A DNA stretch of 64,000 nt from an uncultured Pseudomonadales bacterium. GTDB lineage: Bacteria > Pseudomonadota > Gammaproteobacteria > Pseudomonadales > Azotimanducaceae. Under the pieces are notes generated by a model that saw only the letters and a list, made by a program, of their open reading frames with translations, ran no database searches and was not told the DNA's origin. The stretch spans positions 1,302,001 through 1,366,000 of the forward strand of contig OY282430.1 of NCBI GenBank assembly GCA_958296025.1, written 5' to 3'. Each line of letters opens with the position of its first letter. Position 1 is the stretch's first letter. This document shows, piece by piece, positions 36,139 to 45,529 of the stretch. A program made the translations under genes and the position numbers.

Positions 36139-37237
36139 ATGGCTGAAATCACCTCAATCAGGGAACGGGTCAGGAATTTAGGTGCCCGCGCCGAGGCGCT
36201 TCGGGGGTATCTTTGACTTCGATAAGCGTCAGCAGCGGCTCGCGGAGGTCGAGCGGGAACTCGCCCAACCAGCGGTTTGGGAGGATCAGGAAAAGGCTCG
36301 AGCCCTAGGCCGGGAACGGGCTAACCTGACGCAGACCGTCACCCTGCTGAGCGAACTGTGGGTGGGCTTTGAGGAGTGCGCCGAGCTGGCCGAACTGTCC
36401 GCCGCGGACGACGACCGGGCGGCTTTGGCGGAGGTGGAGCAGGAACTTGACGGATTGGAGAAGCACCTCGGCCAGCTGGAGTTTCGGCGCATGTTTCACG
36501 GGGAGATGGACGCCCATGACGCCTTTGTGGACATCCAATCGGGCTCCGGCGGCACCGATGCTCAGGATTGGGCGGAAATGTTGCTGCGCATGTACCTGCG
36601 TTGGGGGGAGCGGCGGGGCTTTGACACCGAGATCATCGAACTGTCACCGGCCGAAGTGGCCGGTGTCAAGAGCGCCACGGTGATGTTCAAGGGCGACTAC
36701 GCCTTCGGCTGGTTGCGCACGGAGACCGGCGTGCATCGCTTGGTGCGCAAGTCCCGTTTCGATTCCGGCAACCGCCGCCACACCTCCTTCGCCTCCGTGT
36801 TCGTCTCCCCGGAAATCGAGGACGACATCGTCGTGGACGTCAACCCGGCGGACGTGCGGGTGGACACCTACCGGGCCAGCGGCGCCGGCGGCCAGCACGT
36901 CAACCGCACGGATTCCGCCGTGCGCCTCACCCATCTGCCCACCAACACCGTGGTGCAGTGCCAGAGCGAACGCTCCCAGCACCAAAACAGGGACAAGGCC
37001 CACAAGCAGTTGCGGGCCAAGCTGTTTGAACTGCGGATGCGGGAGCGGCGCGCGGAGCAGCAGGCCATTGAGGATGGCAAGGCGGACATCGGTTGGGGCA
37101 GCCAGATTCGCTCCTATGTGCTCGATCAGTCCCGGGTCAAGGATTTGCGCACAATGATCGAGCGCAGCGACCCCAACGCCGTGCTGGACGGCGACCTGAA
37201 CGCCTTCATGGAAGCCAGCCTAAAGGCCGGGTTGTAG
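36139..37237 (+). CDS. prfB: Peptide chain release factor 2, programmed +1 frameshift
   Basis: Translated in two frames: 36139-36213 (25 codons, ending GYL), then a +1 shift over the in-frame TGA at 36214-36216, continuing from 36215 to 37237; 365 residues in total. The GGQ loop ([14 protein letters not shown]) is intact. The codon-recognition tripeptide, normally Ser-Pro-Phe, reads Ser-Arg-Phe here ([14 protein letters not shown], with codons TCC CGT TTC). This is unexpected in an otherwise standard RF2 that must read UGA, which this genome uses often. It releases the chain at UAA and UGA. Followed 12 bases later by lysS. Confidence 0.96.
36203..36217 (+). promoter_or_regulatory. prfB autoregulatory frameshift site
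   Basis: GGGGG (Shine-Dalgarno-like), TAT CTT TGA C. This is the conserved slippery context: tRNA-Leu slips on CUUU when RF2 is scarce and UGA-C is read slowly. Confidence 0.93.
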
Positions 37238-37249
37238 GACCGTGCGCCG

Positions 37250-38755
37250 ATGAGCGATGAGCGGGATGCGCTGAAGGCGCGGCGGCTGCGCAGCGACCTG
37301 TGGCGAGGGGCCGGCGGCGCCTTCGCCAACGACTTTCGCCCGGACGCCAACTCCCGTGACCTGCACGCCCGCTACCGGAATTGGGACAAAGAGGCGCTTG
37401 CCGCGCAGCCAACGACTGTGGCGGTGGCCGGTCGGGTGATGCTGCGCCGGGTGCTGGGCAAGGCCAGCTTCATCAGCCTGCAGGACGGCGCCGGGCGCAT
37501 TCAGTGCTACCTCACCCGGGCGGATCTGGGTGCCGACGCCTACCAAGGGTTCAAGGATCAGTGGGACATTGGCGACATCGCCGGTGTGCGCGGCCGGCTG
37601 ATGCGCACCAACCAAGGTGAACTGACCGTCCGCGCCGCCGAGGCGGTGCTGCTGAGCAAGTGCCTGCGTCCCTTGCCGGAGAAGTTCCACGGCTTGGCGG
37701 ACAAGGAAACCCGCTACCGGCAGCGCTACTTGGACTGCATCATGAACGAGAAGGCCCGCGCCACCTTCGCCTTGCGCTCGCGCATCGTGCAGGAACTGCG
37801 GGGCTTCTTTCTGGAGCGGGACTTTCTGGAGGTGGAGACGCCGATGATGCACCTCATTCCCGGCGGCGCCAACGCCGCGCCCTTTGTCACCCACCACAAC
37901 GCCTTGGACCTGTCGCTGTATCTGCGGGTGGCGCCGGAGTTGTTTCTCAAGCGGCTCACCATCGGCGGCTTCGAGCGGGTGTTCGAGATCAACCGGAATT
38001 TCCGCAACGAAGGGCTTTCCGCCAAGCACAACCCGGAATTCACCATGCTGGAGTTCTATTGGGCCTACCGCGACTATCGGGACCTCATGGACCTGACGGA
38101 GGAACTGTTGGAAAAACTGGAGAAGGATCTGTTCGGCGACGATGGCTTTTCCTATCAGGGGCAAAGGCTCAGCTTTTGCCGGGGCGGCTGCGAGCGCATG
38201 ACCTTGGCGGAATCCCTGGTGCGCTGCACCGCCCTGAGCGAAGGTCAAGCGGAGGACGAAGGCCATCTGCGGGCGCTGCTGCAAGGGCGGGACGTTCCGG
38301 TGGAGGATGCTTGGGGCCTAGGCAAGCTGCAAATGGAGCTTTTTGAGACGGAGGTGGAGCGCAAGCTGTCCGCGCCCACCTTCATCACCGAGCATCCGGC
38401 GGAGGTTTCGCCCTTGTCCCGGCGCAACGACGCCAACCCCTTCGTCGCCGACCGCTTCGAGCTTTTTGTGTGCGGGCGGGAAATCGCCAACGGCTTCAGC
38501 GAACTGAACGACCCGGAGGATCAGGCCGAGCGCTTCCGCCGCCAAGCGGAGCGCAAGCAGGCCGGGGACGCCGAGGCCATGCACTTCGATCAGGACTACA
38601 TCACCGCCTTGGAGCACGGCCTGCCGCCCACCGCCGGCGAGGGCATCGGCGTGGATCGCTTGGTGATGTTGTTGACCGATTCGCCGTCCATCCGCGACGT
38701 GCTGCTGTTTCCGCTGATGCGCCCGTTGCCCACCCAGCCGGAGGCGTCCGAATGA
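37250..38755 (+). CDS. lysS: Lysyl-tRNA synthetase, class II
   Basis: 501 residues. An N-terminal OB-fold anticodon-binding domain ([21 protein letters not shown]) is followed by the class II core: motif 2 [20 protein letters not shown] and motif 3 [13 protein letters not shown]. It charges tRNA-Lys. The stop overlaps the start of ung (ATGA). Conserved partner of prfB. Confidence 0.96.
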   Translation: MSDERDALKARRLRSDLWRGAGGAFANDFRPDANSRDLHARYRNWDKEALAAQPTTVAVAGRVMLRRVLGKASFISLQDGAGRIQCYLTRADLGADAYQGFKDQWDIGDIAGVRGRLMRTNQGELTVRAAEAVLLSKCLRPLPEKFHGLADKETRYRQRYLDCIMNEKARATFALRSRIVQELRGFFLERDFLEVETPMMHLIPGGANAAPFVTHHNALDLSLYLRVAPELFLKRLTIGGFERVFEINRNFRNEGLSAKHNPEFTMLEFYWAYRDYRDLMDLTEELLEKLEKDLFGDDGFSYQGQRLSFCRGGCERMTLAESLVRCTALSEGQAEDEGHLRALLQGRDVPVEDAWGLGKLQMELFETEVERKLSAPTFITEHPAEVSPLSRRNDANPFVADRFELFVCGREIANGFSELNDPEDQAERFRRQAERKQAGDAEAMHFDQDYITALEHGLPPTAGEGIGVDRLVMLLTDSPSIRDVLLFPLMRPLPTQPEASE

Positions 38756-39462
38756 GCGCGGAAAGCGCCGCTGAGCGAGTGCGCCTGGAGGCGTCTTGGA
38801 AGGCCGCCCTGCTCAGCGAGTTTGAAAAGGGCTACATGCGGCGCCTGCGCGAGTTCCTGCAAAAGGAGAAGCGGGCGAAGAAGGTGATCTATCCCAAGGG
38901 GGAGCGCATCTTCGCCGCCTTGGACCTCACGCCGCTGCCGGACGTCAAGGTGGTCATCATCGGCCAGGACCCCTACCACGGCCCCGGCCAAGCCCACGGC
39001 CTGTGCTTCTCCGTGCGCCCCGGCGTGGCCTTGCCGCCTTCCTTGGTCAACATCTTCCGGGAGATCAAAGACGACCTTGGCGCCGACGAACGCCGGCTCG
39101 ACCAGGGCCGGGGCTGCCTGGAATCCTGGGCGCGACAGGGCGTGCTGCTGCTGAACGCGGTGCTCACCGTGGAGCGGGGGCGGGCCGGCTCCCACCAAGG
39201 CCAGGGTTGGGAAGCCTTCACCGACGAGATCGTGCAGGTGCTCAACCGGGAGCGCGAGGGGCTGGTCTTCATGCTCTGGGGCAGTTACGCGCAGAAGAAG
39301 GGCGCCATCGTGGATCGTGACCGGCACCGCGTCCTAACCGCCCCGCATCCGTCGCCGCTGTCCGCCCATCGAGGCTTCTTCGGCTGCAAGCATTTCTCCG
39401 CCGCCAACGCCTATCTGCAGGAGCGTGGCGCGGCGCCCATCGACTGGTTTAAGGTGGGCTGA
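38752..39462 (+). CDS. ung: Uracil-DNA glycosylase (family 1)
   Basis: 236 residues. Water-activating motif [14 protein letters not shown] and the DNA-intercalating [17 protein letters not shown] are intact, with LLLNAVLTV between. It removes uracil from DNA. It is coupled to lysS by a 4-base overlap. The frame is open further upstream, but only as a lysS shadow. Confidence 0.96.
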   Translation: MSAESAAERVRLEASWKAALLSEFEKGYMRRLREFLQKEKRAKKVIYPKGERIFAALDLTPLPDVKVVIIGQDPYHGPGQAHGLCFSVRPGVALPPSLVNIFREIKDDLGADERRLDQGRGCLESWARQGVLLLNAVLTVERGRAGSHQGQGWEAFTDEIVQVLNREREGLVFMLWGSYAQKKGAIVDRDRHRVLTAPHPSPLSAHRGFFGCKHFSAANAYLQERGAAPIDWFKVG

Positions 39463-39606
39463 TCCGCTCCTCGCGCATGATCGCCACTCGCAGTGCGGTG
39501 GGCGTCGATGTCCAAGGCGCTGCGACCTGAGTTCGTCCGTCCTTGCCGTTGGGCGCTTCGGCAGCAAGTTGTTAAACTTTAGGCCCTAAGTCTTAATATC
39601 CAAGAC

Positions 39607-40797
39607 GTGAATTCAAGAACCTTTAACATGGACCGAGTCGTGCGTAGAAAGAGAACGGGCTGCTATCGCGTCACGACGGTGGTCGGCGAGCCCGTGCGGG
39701 CCTTTGTGCCCGATCCGCTGCCGCCCGTTCCGGCGGTATCACTGAACAGCGCCTTAGGGAGGCTTCTCGAAGCGGCCACGCTGGCCCTTGGGCGGCTAGA
39801 CAGCGTCTCGGCCCTGCTGCCGGACATCTCGCTGCTCCTGTATGTCTATGTGCGCCGGGAGGCAGTCCTCTCTTCCCAAATCGAAGGCACCCAGTCCTCC
39901 CTTTCCGATCTGCTGCTCTTTGAGCTCGAAGAGGCTCCAAGCGTTCCGGTGGACGATGCCGCCGAGGTCTCGAACTATGTGGCGGCGCTGCAACGGGGCC
40001 TTGAGCTACTCGCAGATGGTCTGCCGCTTTCGAACCGGTTGCTATGGGAAACCCATCGTGTGCTGCTGTCTGGTGGCCGCGGCGCAGCCCGCCTTCCAGG
40101 CGAGTTCAGGCGTTCGCAGAACTGGATCGGCGGCACTCGCCCGGGAAACGCTCGCTATGTGCCACCCCCGCCTGCCGATGTTCCCGACTGCATGGCCGCC
40201 TTGGAGCGCTTCATCCACGCCGAGGACGATCTGCCGGTGCTCGTTCGCGCCGGCTTGGTGCATGTGCAGTTCGAGACCATTCATCCCTTCCTCGACGGCA
40301 ACGGACGCCTCGGCAGATTGCTCATCACGCTGATGCTCGTCGATGCCGGCGTACTGCATCAGCCGCTCCTTTACTTGAGCCTCCACTTCAAGCGCCATCG
40401 CTCCACCTACTACGACCTGCTTGATGGCGTGCGGCGTGACGGCGACTGGGAAGCATGGCTGGCGTTCTTCTTGACCGGCGTACGCGAGACCGCCGAGACC
40501 GCCATCGACGTCGCGCAGCGCAGCCGCGAGATATTCGAGCGAGACCGCAAGCGCATTGAGAAAACAGGCCGCCGGGGGGCCGGTTCGGCGCTGCGGGTGT
40601 TCGATGCGCTGAGGGCACGGCCCATCCTGACCAATGCTGGGGCGTCCCGGGCGACCGCTCTGTCGTTCCCCGCCGCTTCGGCGGCGATGCAGCTCTTGGT
40701 TGAACTGGGCATCGCCGAGGAGCAGCGGCCCACGCGCCGCGCCAAGCTGTTTCTCTACAGGGAATACTTGCGTGTGCTGACAGAGGAAAAGGGCTGA
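39607..40797 (+). CDS. Fic-domain AMP-transferase with N-terminal inhibitory helix
   Basis: 396 residues (or 389 from ATG 39628). The Fic motif HPFLDGNGRLGR is at 226-237, complete. The inhibitory helix motif [S/T]xxxE[G/N] is at 89-94 (SSQIEG), so this is a class II Fic. DUF4172-like start (VPDPLPP) and a C-terminal winged-helix region follow. It probably adenylylates a protein target and is held off by its own Glu93. There is no antitoxin gene beside it. GTG 39607 and ATG 39628 are both weakly supported. Confidence 0.87.
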   Translation: MNSRTFNMDRVVRRKRTGCYRVTTVVGEPVRAFVPDPLPPVPAVSLNSALGRLLEAATLALGRLDSVSALLPDISLLLYVYVRREAVLSSQIEGTQSSLSDLLLFELEEAPSVPVDDAAEVSNYVAALQRGLELLADGLPLSNRLLWETHRVLLSGGRGAARLPGEFRRSQNWIGGTRPGNARYVPPPPADVPDCMAALERFIHAEDDLPVLVRAGLVHVQFETIHPFLDGNGRLGRLLITLMLVDAGVLHQPLLYLSLHFKRHRSTYYDLLDGVRRDGDWEAWLAFFLTGVRETAETAIDVAQRSREIFERDRKRIEKTGRRGAGSALRVFDALRARPILTNAGASRATALSFPAASAAMQLLVELGIAEEQRPTRRAKLFLYREYLRVLTEEKG

Positions 40798-41079
40798 GAA
40801 GGTACTGTTCGCATTGCTGCTGGGGGCACCCAAGGAGGAGGGGGCAGGGGGGTACCGAATTGGCTGGCTGAAGAGGTTGCGAGGACCAGACCTTACGGCA
40901 ATCAAGGGCCTCAGTTCGTCACGCTGGTTTCAAGCCGTATTTTCTTGCGACATTCCCAGATAGGAAGTCATCACACCCCTGCAGAGAATCCTGAACGGCG
41001 GGCGCATTGAGCGGGCGTGGGGGCCTGGGGCACCGTGCGCCGGAAGATTCTTGGTTCCACATTGGACTAAAATAGCGCC

Positions 41080-42252
41080 ATGGACTTTGAACTGACCGAC
41101 GAGCAGACCGCTTACCAAGACTTGGCCCGCCAGTTCTCCGATGGGGAGTTGGCCCCCTTCGCCGCTCAGTGGGACGAAAAGGAGGAGTTCCCGAAGGCAG
41201 TGCTGGCCAAGGCCGGGGAACTGGGCTTTTGCGGCCTCTACACACCGGAGGCGGCCGGCGGCTTGGGCCTGCCTCGGCTGGACGCCAGCATCATCTTCGA
41301 GGAACTGGCCCGGGGCTGCACTTCGACCGCCGCCTTTCTGACCATCCACAACATGGCGCTGTGGATGGTGGCCAGCTTCGGCGAAGCGGCGGCCCGTGAC
41401 CAGTTTTGCCCCGGCTTGATCAGCGGCCAGAAGCTGGCTTCCTACTGCCTAACGGAACCCGGTGCGGGCAGCGACGCGGCGGCGCTACAGACCACCGCTA
41501 GGCGGGTCGATGGCGGCTATGTGCTGGACGGCGTCAAGGCGTTCATCTCCGGTGCCGGGGACACGGACGTGCTGGTGGTCATGGCTCGCTTGGTCAGCGG
41601 CGAGGGTGCGCGGCCGGGGGCGAACGGCATTTGTGCCTTCGCCGTGGCGGCGGATTCCGCCGGCATCGGCTTCGGGCGCAAGGAGGCCAAGATGGGTTGG
41701 AACAGTCAGGCCACTCGGCAAGTCCTCTTCAAGGAGGTGTTCGTGCCGGAAAGCCACCGCCTTGGTGCCGAGGGTGAAGGCTTCAAGATCGCCATGAAGG
41801 GCTTGGATGGCGGTCGCATCAACATCGCCACCTGTTCGGTAGGCACGGCCCAAGCGGCGGTGGATCAATCCCGCATCTATTTGGGCACTCGCAAGGCGTT
41901 TGGCCAATCCATCGGCAGCTTTCAGGGCCTGCAGTTCAAGTTGGCGGACATGGCCACCCACTTAGTGGCCTCCCGGCAGATGGTGCGCTTGGCCGCCGCC
42001 AAGCTCGACAGCGGCAACCCGGAGGCCACCACCTACTGCGCCATGGCCAAGCGCTTTGCCACGGACATGTGCTTTGAGGTCTGCAACGACGCCCTGCAGC
42101 TGCACGGCGGCTACGGCTACATCAAGGAGTTTCCGTTGGAGCGCCATGTGCGGGACACCCGGGTGCATCAGATTCTGGAAGGCACCAGCGAGATCATGCG
42201 CGTCATCATCGGTCGTCGCCTGCTGTTGGATGACGCCGCTGCGGTGCTATGA
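41080..42252 (+). CDS. Acyl-CoA dehydrogenase, isobutyryl-CoA dehydrogenase type
   Basis: 390 residues. YCLTEPGAGSDAAAL and FAVAADSAGIGFG precede a C-terminal helical domain with catalytic Glu in HQILEGTSEIMRVIIGR. The neighbours (enoyl-CoA hydratase, HIBCH, MmsB) place it at the isobutyryl-CoA step of valine breakdown (ACAD8-like). A TAAAAT lies 7-12 bases before the ATG, so transcription could start at or very near the ATG. FAD-dependent; passes electrons to ETF. Confidence 0.87.
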   Translation: MDFELTDEQTAYQDLARQFSDGELAPFAAQWDEKEEFPKAVLAKAGELGFCGLYTPEAAGGLGLPRLDASIIFEELARGCTSTAAFLTIHNMALWMVASFGEAAARDQFCPGLISGQKLASYCLTEPGAGSDAAALQTTARRVDGGYVLDGVKAFISGAGDTDVLVVMARLVSGEGARPGANGICAFAVAADSAGIGFGRKEAKMGWNSQATRQVLFKEVFVPESHRLGAEGEGFKIAMKGLDGGRINIATCSVGTAQAAVDQSRIYLGTRKAFGQSIGSFQGLQFKLADMATHLVASRQMVRLAAAKLDSGNPEATTYCAMAKRFATDMCFEVCNDALQLHGGYGYIKEFPLERHVRDTRVHQILEGTSEIMRVIIGRRLLLDDAAAVL

Positions 42253-42284
42253 ATTCGCTTTTTCTGTTTTAGGGAGAAAACCAC

Positions 42285-43073
42285 ATGACCCAATCCCCTT
42301 CCGGCCTGCTGCTTGCGGAGCGGCGCGGCCACAGCCTGTTGCTGACCATCAACAACCCTCCGGCGAACACGTGGAACACGGAGAATTTGGGGGCGCTCAA
42401 GACCTTGGTGGAGCAGAGCAACCAAGACCGGGAAGTTTACGCCATCGTCATCACCGGCCAAGGGGAGAAGTTCTTCTCCGCCGGGGCGGACCTCAACCTT
42501 TTCGCCGACGGCGACAAGGGCGTGGCGCGGGAGATGGCGGAAGGATTTGGCGCCGCCTTTGAGGCGCTGGCCAACTTTCGCGGCGTCTCCATCGCCGCGG
42601 TGAACGGCTACGCCATGGGCGGCGGCCTGGAATGCGCCTTGGCCTGCGACATCCGCATCTGCGAAGCCCATGCGCAGATGGCCCTGCCGGAGGCCAGCGT
42701 GGGCCTGCTGCCTTGCGGCGGCGGCACTCAAAACTTGGCGTGGACGGTGGGCGAGGGCTGGGCCAAGCGCATCGTGCTGTGCGGGGAGCGGGTGGACGCC
42801 AACCGCGCCAAGGCGATCGGCTTGGTGGAGGAAGTGGTGGAGCAGGGCGAGGCTTTGTCCCGGGCGCTCTCATTGGCCGAACGGGTGGGCCGCCAGAGCC
42901 CGCCGGCGGTGTCCGCCAGCAAGGGCCTGATTCAGCAGGCCCGATCCGGCCCCATCGACTGCGCCTACAGCGCCGAGCGGGACGCCTTTGTTGGCCTGTT
43001 CGACACCGTGGATCAAAGGGAGGGCGTCAATGCCTTCCTGGAGAAGCGGCCGCCCCAATGGATCAATGGATAG
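42285..43073 (+). CDS. Enoyl-CoA hydratase (probable methacrylyl-CoA hydratase)
   Basis: 262 residues of the crotonase family. EKFFSAGADLNLF and NGYAMGGGLECALACD form the oxyanion hole, with the catalytic Glu region in ALPEASVGLLPCGGG. AGGGAG precedes ATG 42285. Between an isobutyryl-CoA-type dehydrogenase and HIBCH it should hydrate methacrylyl-CoA to 3-hydroxyisobutyryl-CoA. A general short-chain hydratase is possible. Confidence 0.83.
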   Translation: MTQSPSGLLLAERRGHSLLLTINNPPANTWNTENLGALKTLVEQSNQDREVYAIVITGQGEKFFSAGADLNLFADGDKGVAREMAEGFGAAFEALANFRGVSIAAVNGYAMGGGLECALACDIRICEAHAQMALPEASVGLLPCGGGTQNLAWTVGEGWAKRIVLCGERVDANRAKAIGLVEEVVEQGEALSRALSLAERVGRQSPPAVSASKGLIQQARSGPIDCAYSAERDAFVGLFDTVDQREGVNAFLEKRPPQWING

Positions 43074-43077
43074 GCGC

Positions 43078-43146
43078 ATGGGCCGGTTGAATGACGTCGG
43101 CGCGGGGCTTTTCGGCCGGTGCGGGTTGCGGGTGGCCGGCGGATGA
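43078..43146 (+). pseudogene. Duplicated start of the HIBCH gene (22-codon frame)
   Basis: ATGGGCCGGTTGAATGACGT and onward at 43078-43102 matches the HIBCH start at 43151-43175 in 21 of 25 bases (MGRLNDVGA against MRRLNDEGA). The copy is in another frame relative to HIBCH and runs into TGA at 43144-43146, so it is a short decayed duplicate or a decoy start. Confidence 0.45.
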
Positions 43147-43150
43147 GGCC

Positions 43151-44278
43151 ATGCGCCGGCTGAATGACGAAGGCGCCAGCGTGGCGCTGCTGGAGCATGA
43201 AGTCAGCGGTGGGCGCGTTGTCGCGGAGGCCCAACTCGACGCCCAGGCCACTTTGAATGCGCTCAGCGTCGAAATGACGCAAATCCTCATCCCGGCGCTT
43301 AGGGCTTGGGGCCGTGACCAGCGGGTGGCGGTGGTGCTGTTCACCGGCGCCGGGGAGCGCGCCTTCTGCGCCGGTGGCGACATTCAGGCCCTGTACCACG
43401 CCATCGTCAAGAACCAAGCCGCCGGGGAAACGGTGGACAGCTACCCCTTCGACTTCTTCGCCAGCGAATACCGCATGGACTACCTCATCCACACCCTAGC
43501 CAAACCCACCGTCTGCATCGGCCAGGGCGTGGTGATGGGCGGCGGCTTGGGCATCTTCTCCGCCTGCCGCTTTCGGGTGGTGACGGAACGCTCGCGCGTG
43601 GCCTATCCCGAGGTGACCATCGGCCTGTTCCCGGATGCCGGCGGCACCTGGATGCTGCGCAACATGGCCCTGCACCACGCCATCTTTCTTGGCTGCACCG
43701 GCGTCCACTGCAACGGCGGCGATGCGCTGGCCTTGGGGATTGGCACGCACAGCGTCGCCAATGGGGAGCGGGATGCCGTGCGCAACGCCCTGCTGGGCAT
43801 CGACTACGCCGGGGACGCCGCGGATGGGGAGCGCATTGACGAGGCCCTCAAAGCCCTGCCCGCCGTGGAAATGCCGCTCGCCCAAGTCGGCGCCATTCCG
43901 GACAGCCTTTCCTTGGAGGGCGGCTATTCCGGGGTGGTGGAGCAACTGCGGCGGCTGCGCGGGGACGATTGGCTCGGCAAGGGCGTGGCCAGCATGGAGC
44001 GGGGCTGTCCCACCACCGTCGGCGTGGTGGTGGAGCAACTGCGCCGGGCGCCGGGCCTGAACTTGGCGGGCTGCTTCCGCATGGAGATCTGCATCGCCAC
44101 CCATTGCGCCCTGAACCCGGACTTCCCCGAGGGGGTGCGGGCTCTGCTGGTCGAGAAGGACAACCAGCCGCAGTGGTTGTTTGGCAACTTGGACGGGCTG
44201 GACCACGGCCATGTGCTGAACCACTTTGATCCCCCTTGGCCCGAATCCCCCCTGCATGATTTGGAAGAGGGCGCGTAG
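43151..44278 (+). CDS. 3-hydroxyisobutyryl-CoA hydrolase (HIBCH)
   Basis: 375 residues. FTGAGERAFCAGGDIQALYHA and GQGVVMGGGLGIFSACRFRVV are the crotonase oxyanion segments; YPEVTIGLFPDAGGTWML carries the catalytic Glu and Asp of the hydrolase branch. A C-terminal domain (about residues 250-375) is present, as in HIBCH. It frees 3-hydroxyisobutyrate for MmsB. ATG 43151 is chosen because the family homology starts there; ATG 43091 in frame would add 20 unlikely residues. The start region exists in two imperfect copies. Confidence 0.88.
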   Translation: MRRLNDEGASVALLEHEVSGGRVVAEAQLDAQATLNALSVEMTQILIPALRAWGRDQRVAVVLFTGAGERAFCAGGDIQALYHAIVKNQAAGETVDSYPFDFFASEYRMDYLIHTLAKPTVCIGQGVVMGGGLGIFSACRFRVVTERSRVAYPEVTIGLFPDAGGTWMLRNMALHHAIFLGCTGVHCNGGDALALGIGTHSVANGERDAVRNALLGIDYAGDAADGERIDEALKALPAVEMPLAQVGAIPDSLSLEGGYSGVVEQLRRLRGDDWLGKGVASMERGCPTTVGVVVEQLRRAPGLNLAGCFRMEICIATHCALNPDFPEGVRALLVEKDNQPQWLFGNLDGLDHGHVLNHFDPPWPESPLHDLEEGA

Positions 44279-44462
44279 GCGGCGCGTTGGGAGCGAAAAG
44301 ATGGGGGAGGGCCGGCCCGCGCCGTTTGCAACGGGGCTTGCAAAGCACCAGGCAGCGAGCAGCTTGATGGCATTTGCGCAATGGCGAAGGACCAACGATA
44401 GGCTGGGAACGCGGTTGGGGTGAGGGTTGCCGCGAGTGCTTGGGTGACTTGGAGAACAACGG

Positions 44463-45362
44463 ATGAACAGCACAATCGGCTTCGTCGGCTTGGGCAACAT
44501 GGGTGGCCCAATGGCCAGCAACTTGGTTGCCGCCGGGTGTCGGGTCAAAGTTTTCGACTTGGTTGCGGACCTGATAGGCAAGGTGCAGGGGGGCATCGCC
44601 CAGGCTTCCGCCTTGGACGCCGCCACCGATGTGGACGTCTTCATCAGCATGCTGCCGGCCGGCAAGCATGTGGTGGGGCTTTACCTCGACCGAGGTGTGC
44701 TCGACCGCTTGCCTGAAGGGTCCTTAGCCATAGATTGCAGCACCATTGACCCCGGCACCGCCCAGCAGGTGGCCGCCGCCGCCGCCGACAGGGGCGTCGC
44801 CATGCTGGATGCGCCGGTCTCCGGCGGCACTGCCGGCGCCCAAAGCGGCAACCTGACCTTCATCGTCGGCGGTGCGGCGGACGCCTTGCAGCGGGCGCGC
44901 CCCCTGTTCGACATCATGGGCGCCAACGTCTTTCACGCCGGTGTCGCCGGCGCCGGCCAGACCGCCAAGATCTGCAACAACATGCTGCTGGCCATCCAAA
45001 TGGCCGGCACCGCCGAAGCCCTGTCCCTTGGGGTGGACAACGGCCTGGACCCCAAGGTGCTCTCCGACATCATGAAGCAGTCCTCCGGCGGCAACTGGGC
45101 GCTCAATGTCTATAATCCCTATCCCGGCGTCATGGACGGGGCACCCGCCAGCCACGCCTACCAAGGCGGCTTCTTGGTCGATCTAATGGCCAAGGATCTA
45201 GGGCTGGCGATGGCCACCGCCGAAGCGTCAAAGAGCTCGGTGCCCCTCGGCAGCCTAGCGAAGAACCTGTACCGAGTGCATGAACAAACGCACGGCGCGG
45301 GACGGCTGGATTTCTCGAGCATTCAGTGGCTGTACAAACCGCAGTTGGCTGGGGAGCAGTGA
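44463..45362 (+). CDS. mmsB: 3-hydroxyisobutyrate dehydrogenase
   Basis: 299 residues, usual length. NAD-binding GFVGLGNMGGPMASNLV, substrate site DAPVSGGTAGAQSGNLTFIVGG, catalytic Lys in GAGQTAKICNNMLLA. It oxidises 3-hydroxyisobutyrate to methylmalonate semialdehyde. The next enzyme, MmsA, is not in the window. Last gene of the valine run. Confidence 0.94.
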   Translation: MNSTIGFVGLGNMGGPMASNLVAAGCRVKVFDLVADLIGKVQGGIAQASALDAATDVDVFISMLPAGKHVVGLYLDRGVLDRLPEGSLAIDCSTIDPGTAQQVAAAAADRGVAMLDAPVSGGTAGAQSGNLTFIVGGAADALQRARPLFDIMGANVFHAGVAGAGQTAKICNNMLLAIQMAGTAEALSLGVDNGLDPKVLSDIMKQSSGGNWALNVYNPYPGVMDGAPASHAYQGGFLVDLMAKDLGLAMATAEASKSSVPLGSLAKNLYRVHEQTHGAGRLDFSSIQWLYKPQLAGEQ

Positions 45363-45529
45363 ATCGCCCAAGGCCAGTCACCGGCGCATGACGACGACCC
45401 TGTGCCGCCGCCGCATCGCGAGCACTTGGCCGGGCGGGCCGGTCAAACGGATGCACCTGTTCCGGTTCCGTCCATTGGCGGGCCGTGACCGACCGGCCAT
45501 GCGCTCGTCGTCTCCGTCAATGCAGGAAG

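Noticed and set aside
38470-38751. Upstream extension of ung
   Set aside because: It lies within lysS in another frame; ung homology begins at ATG 38752.
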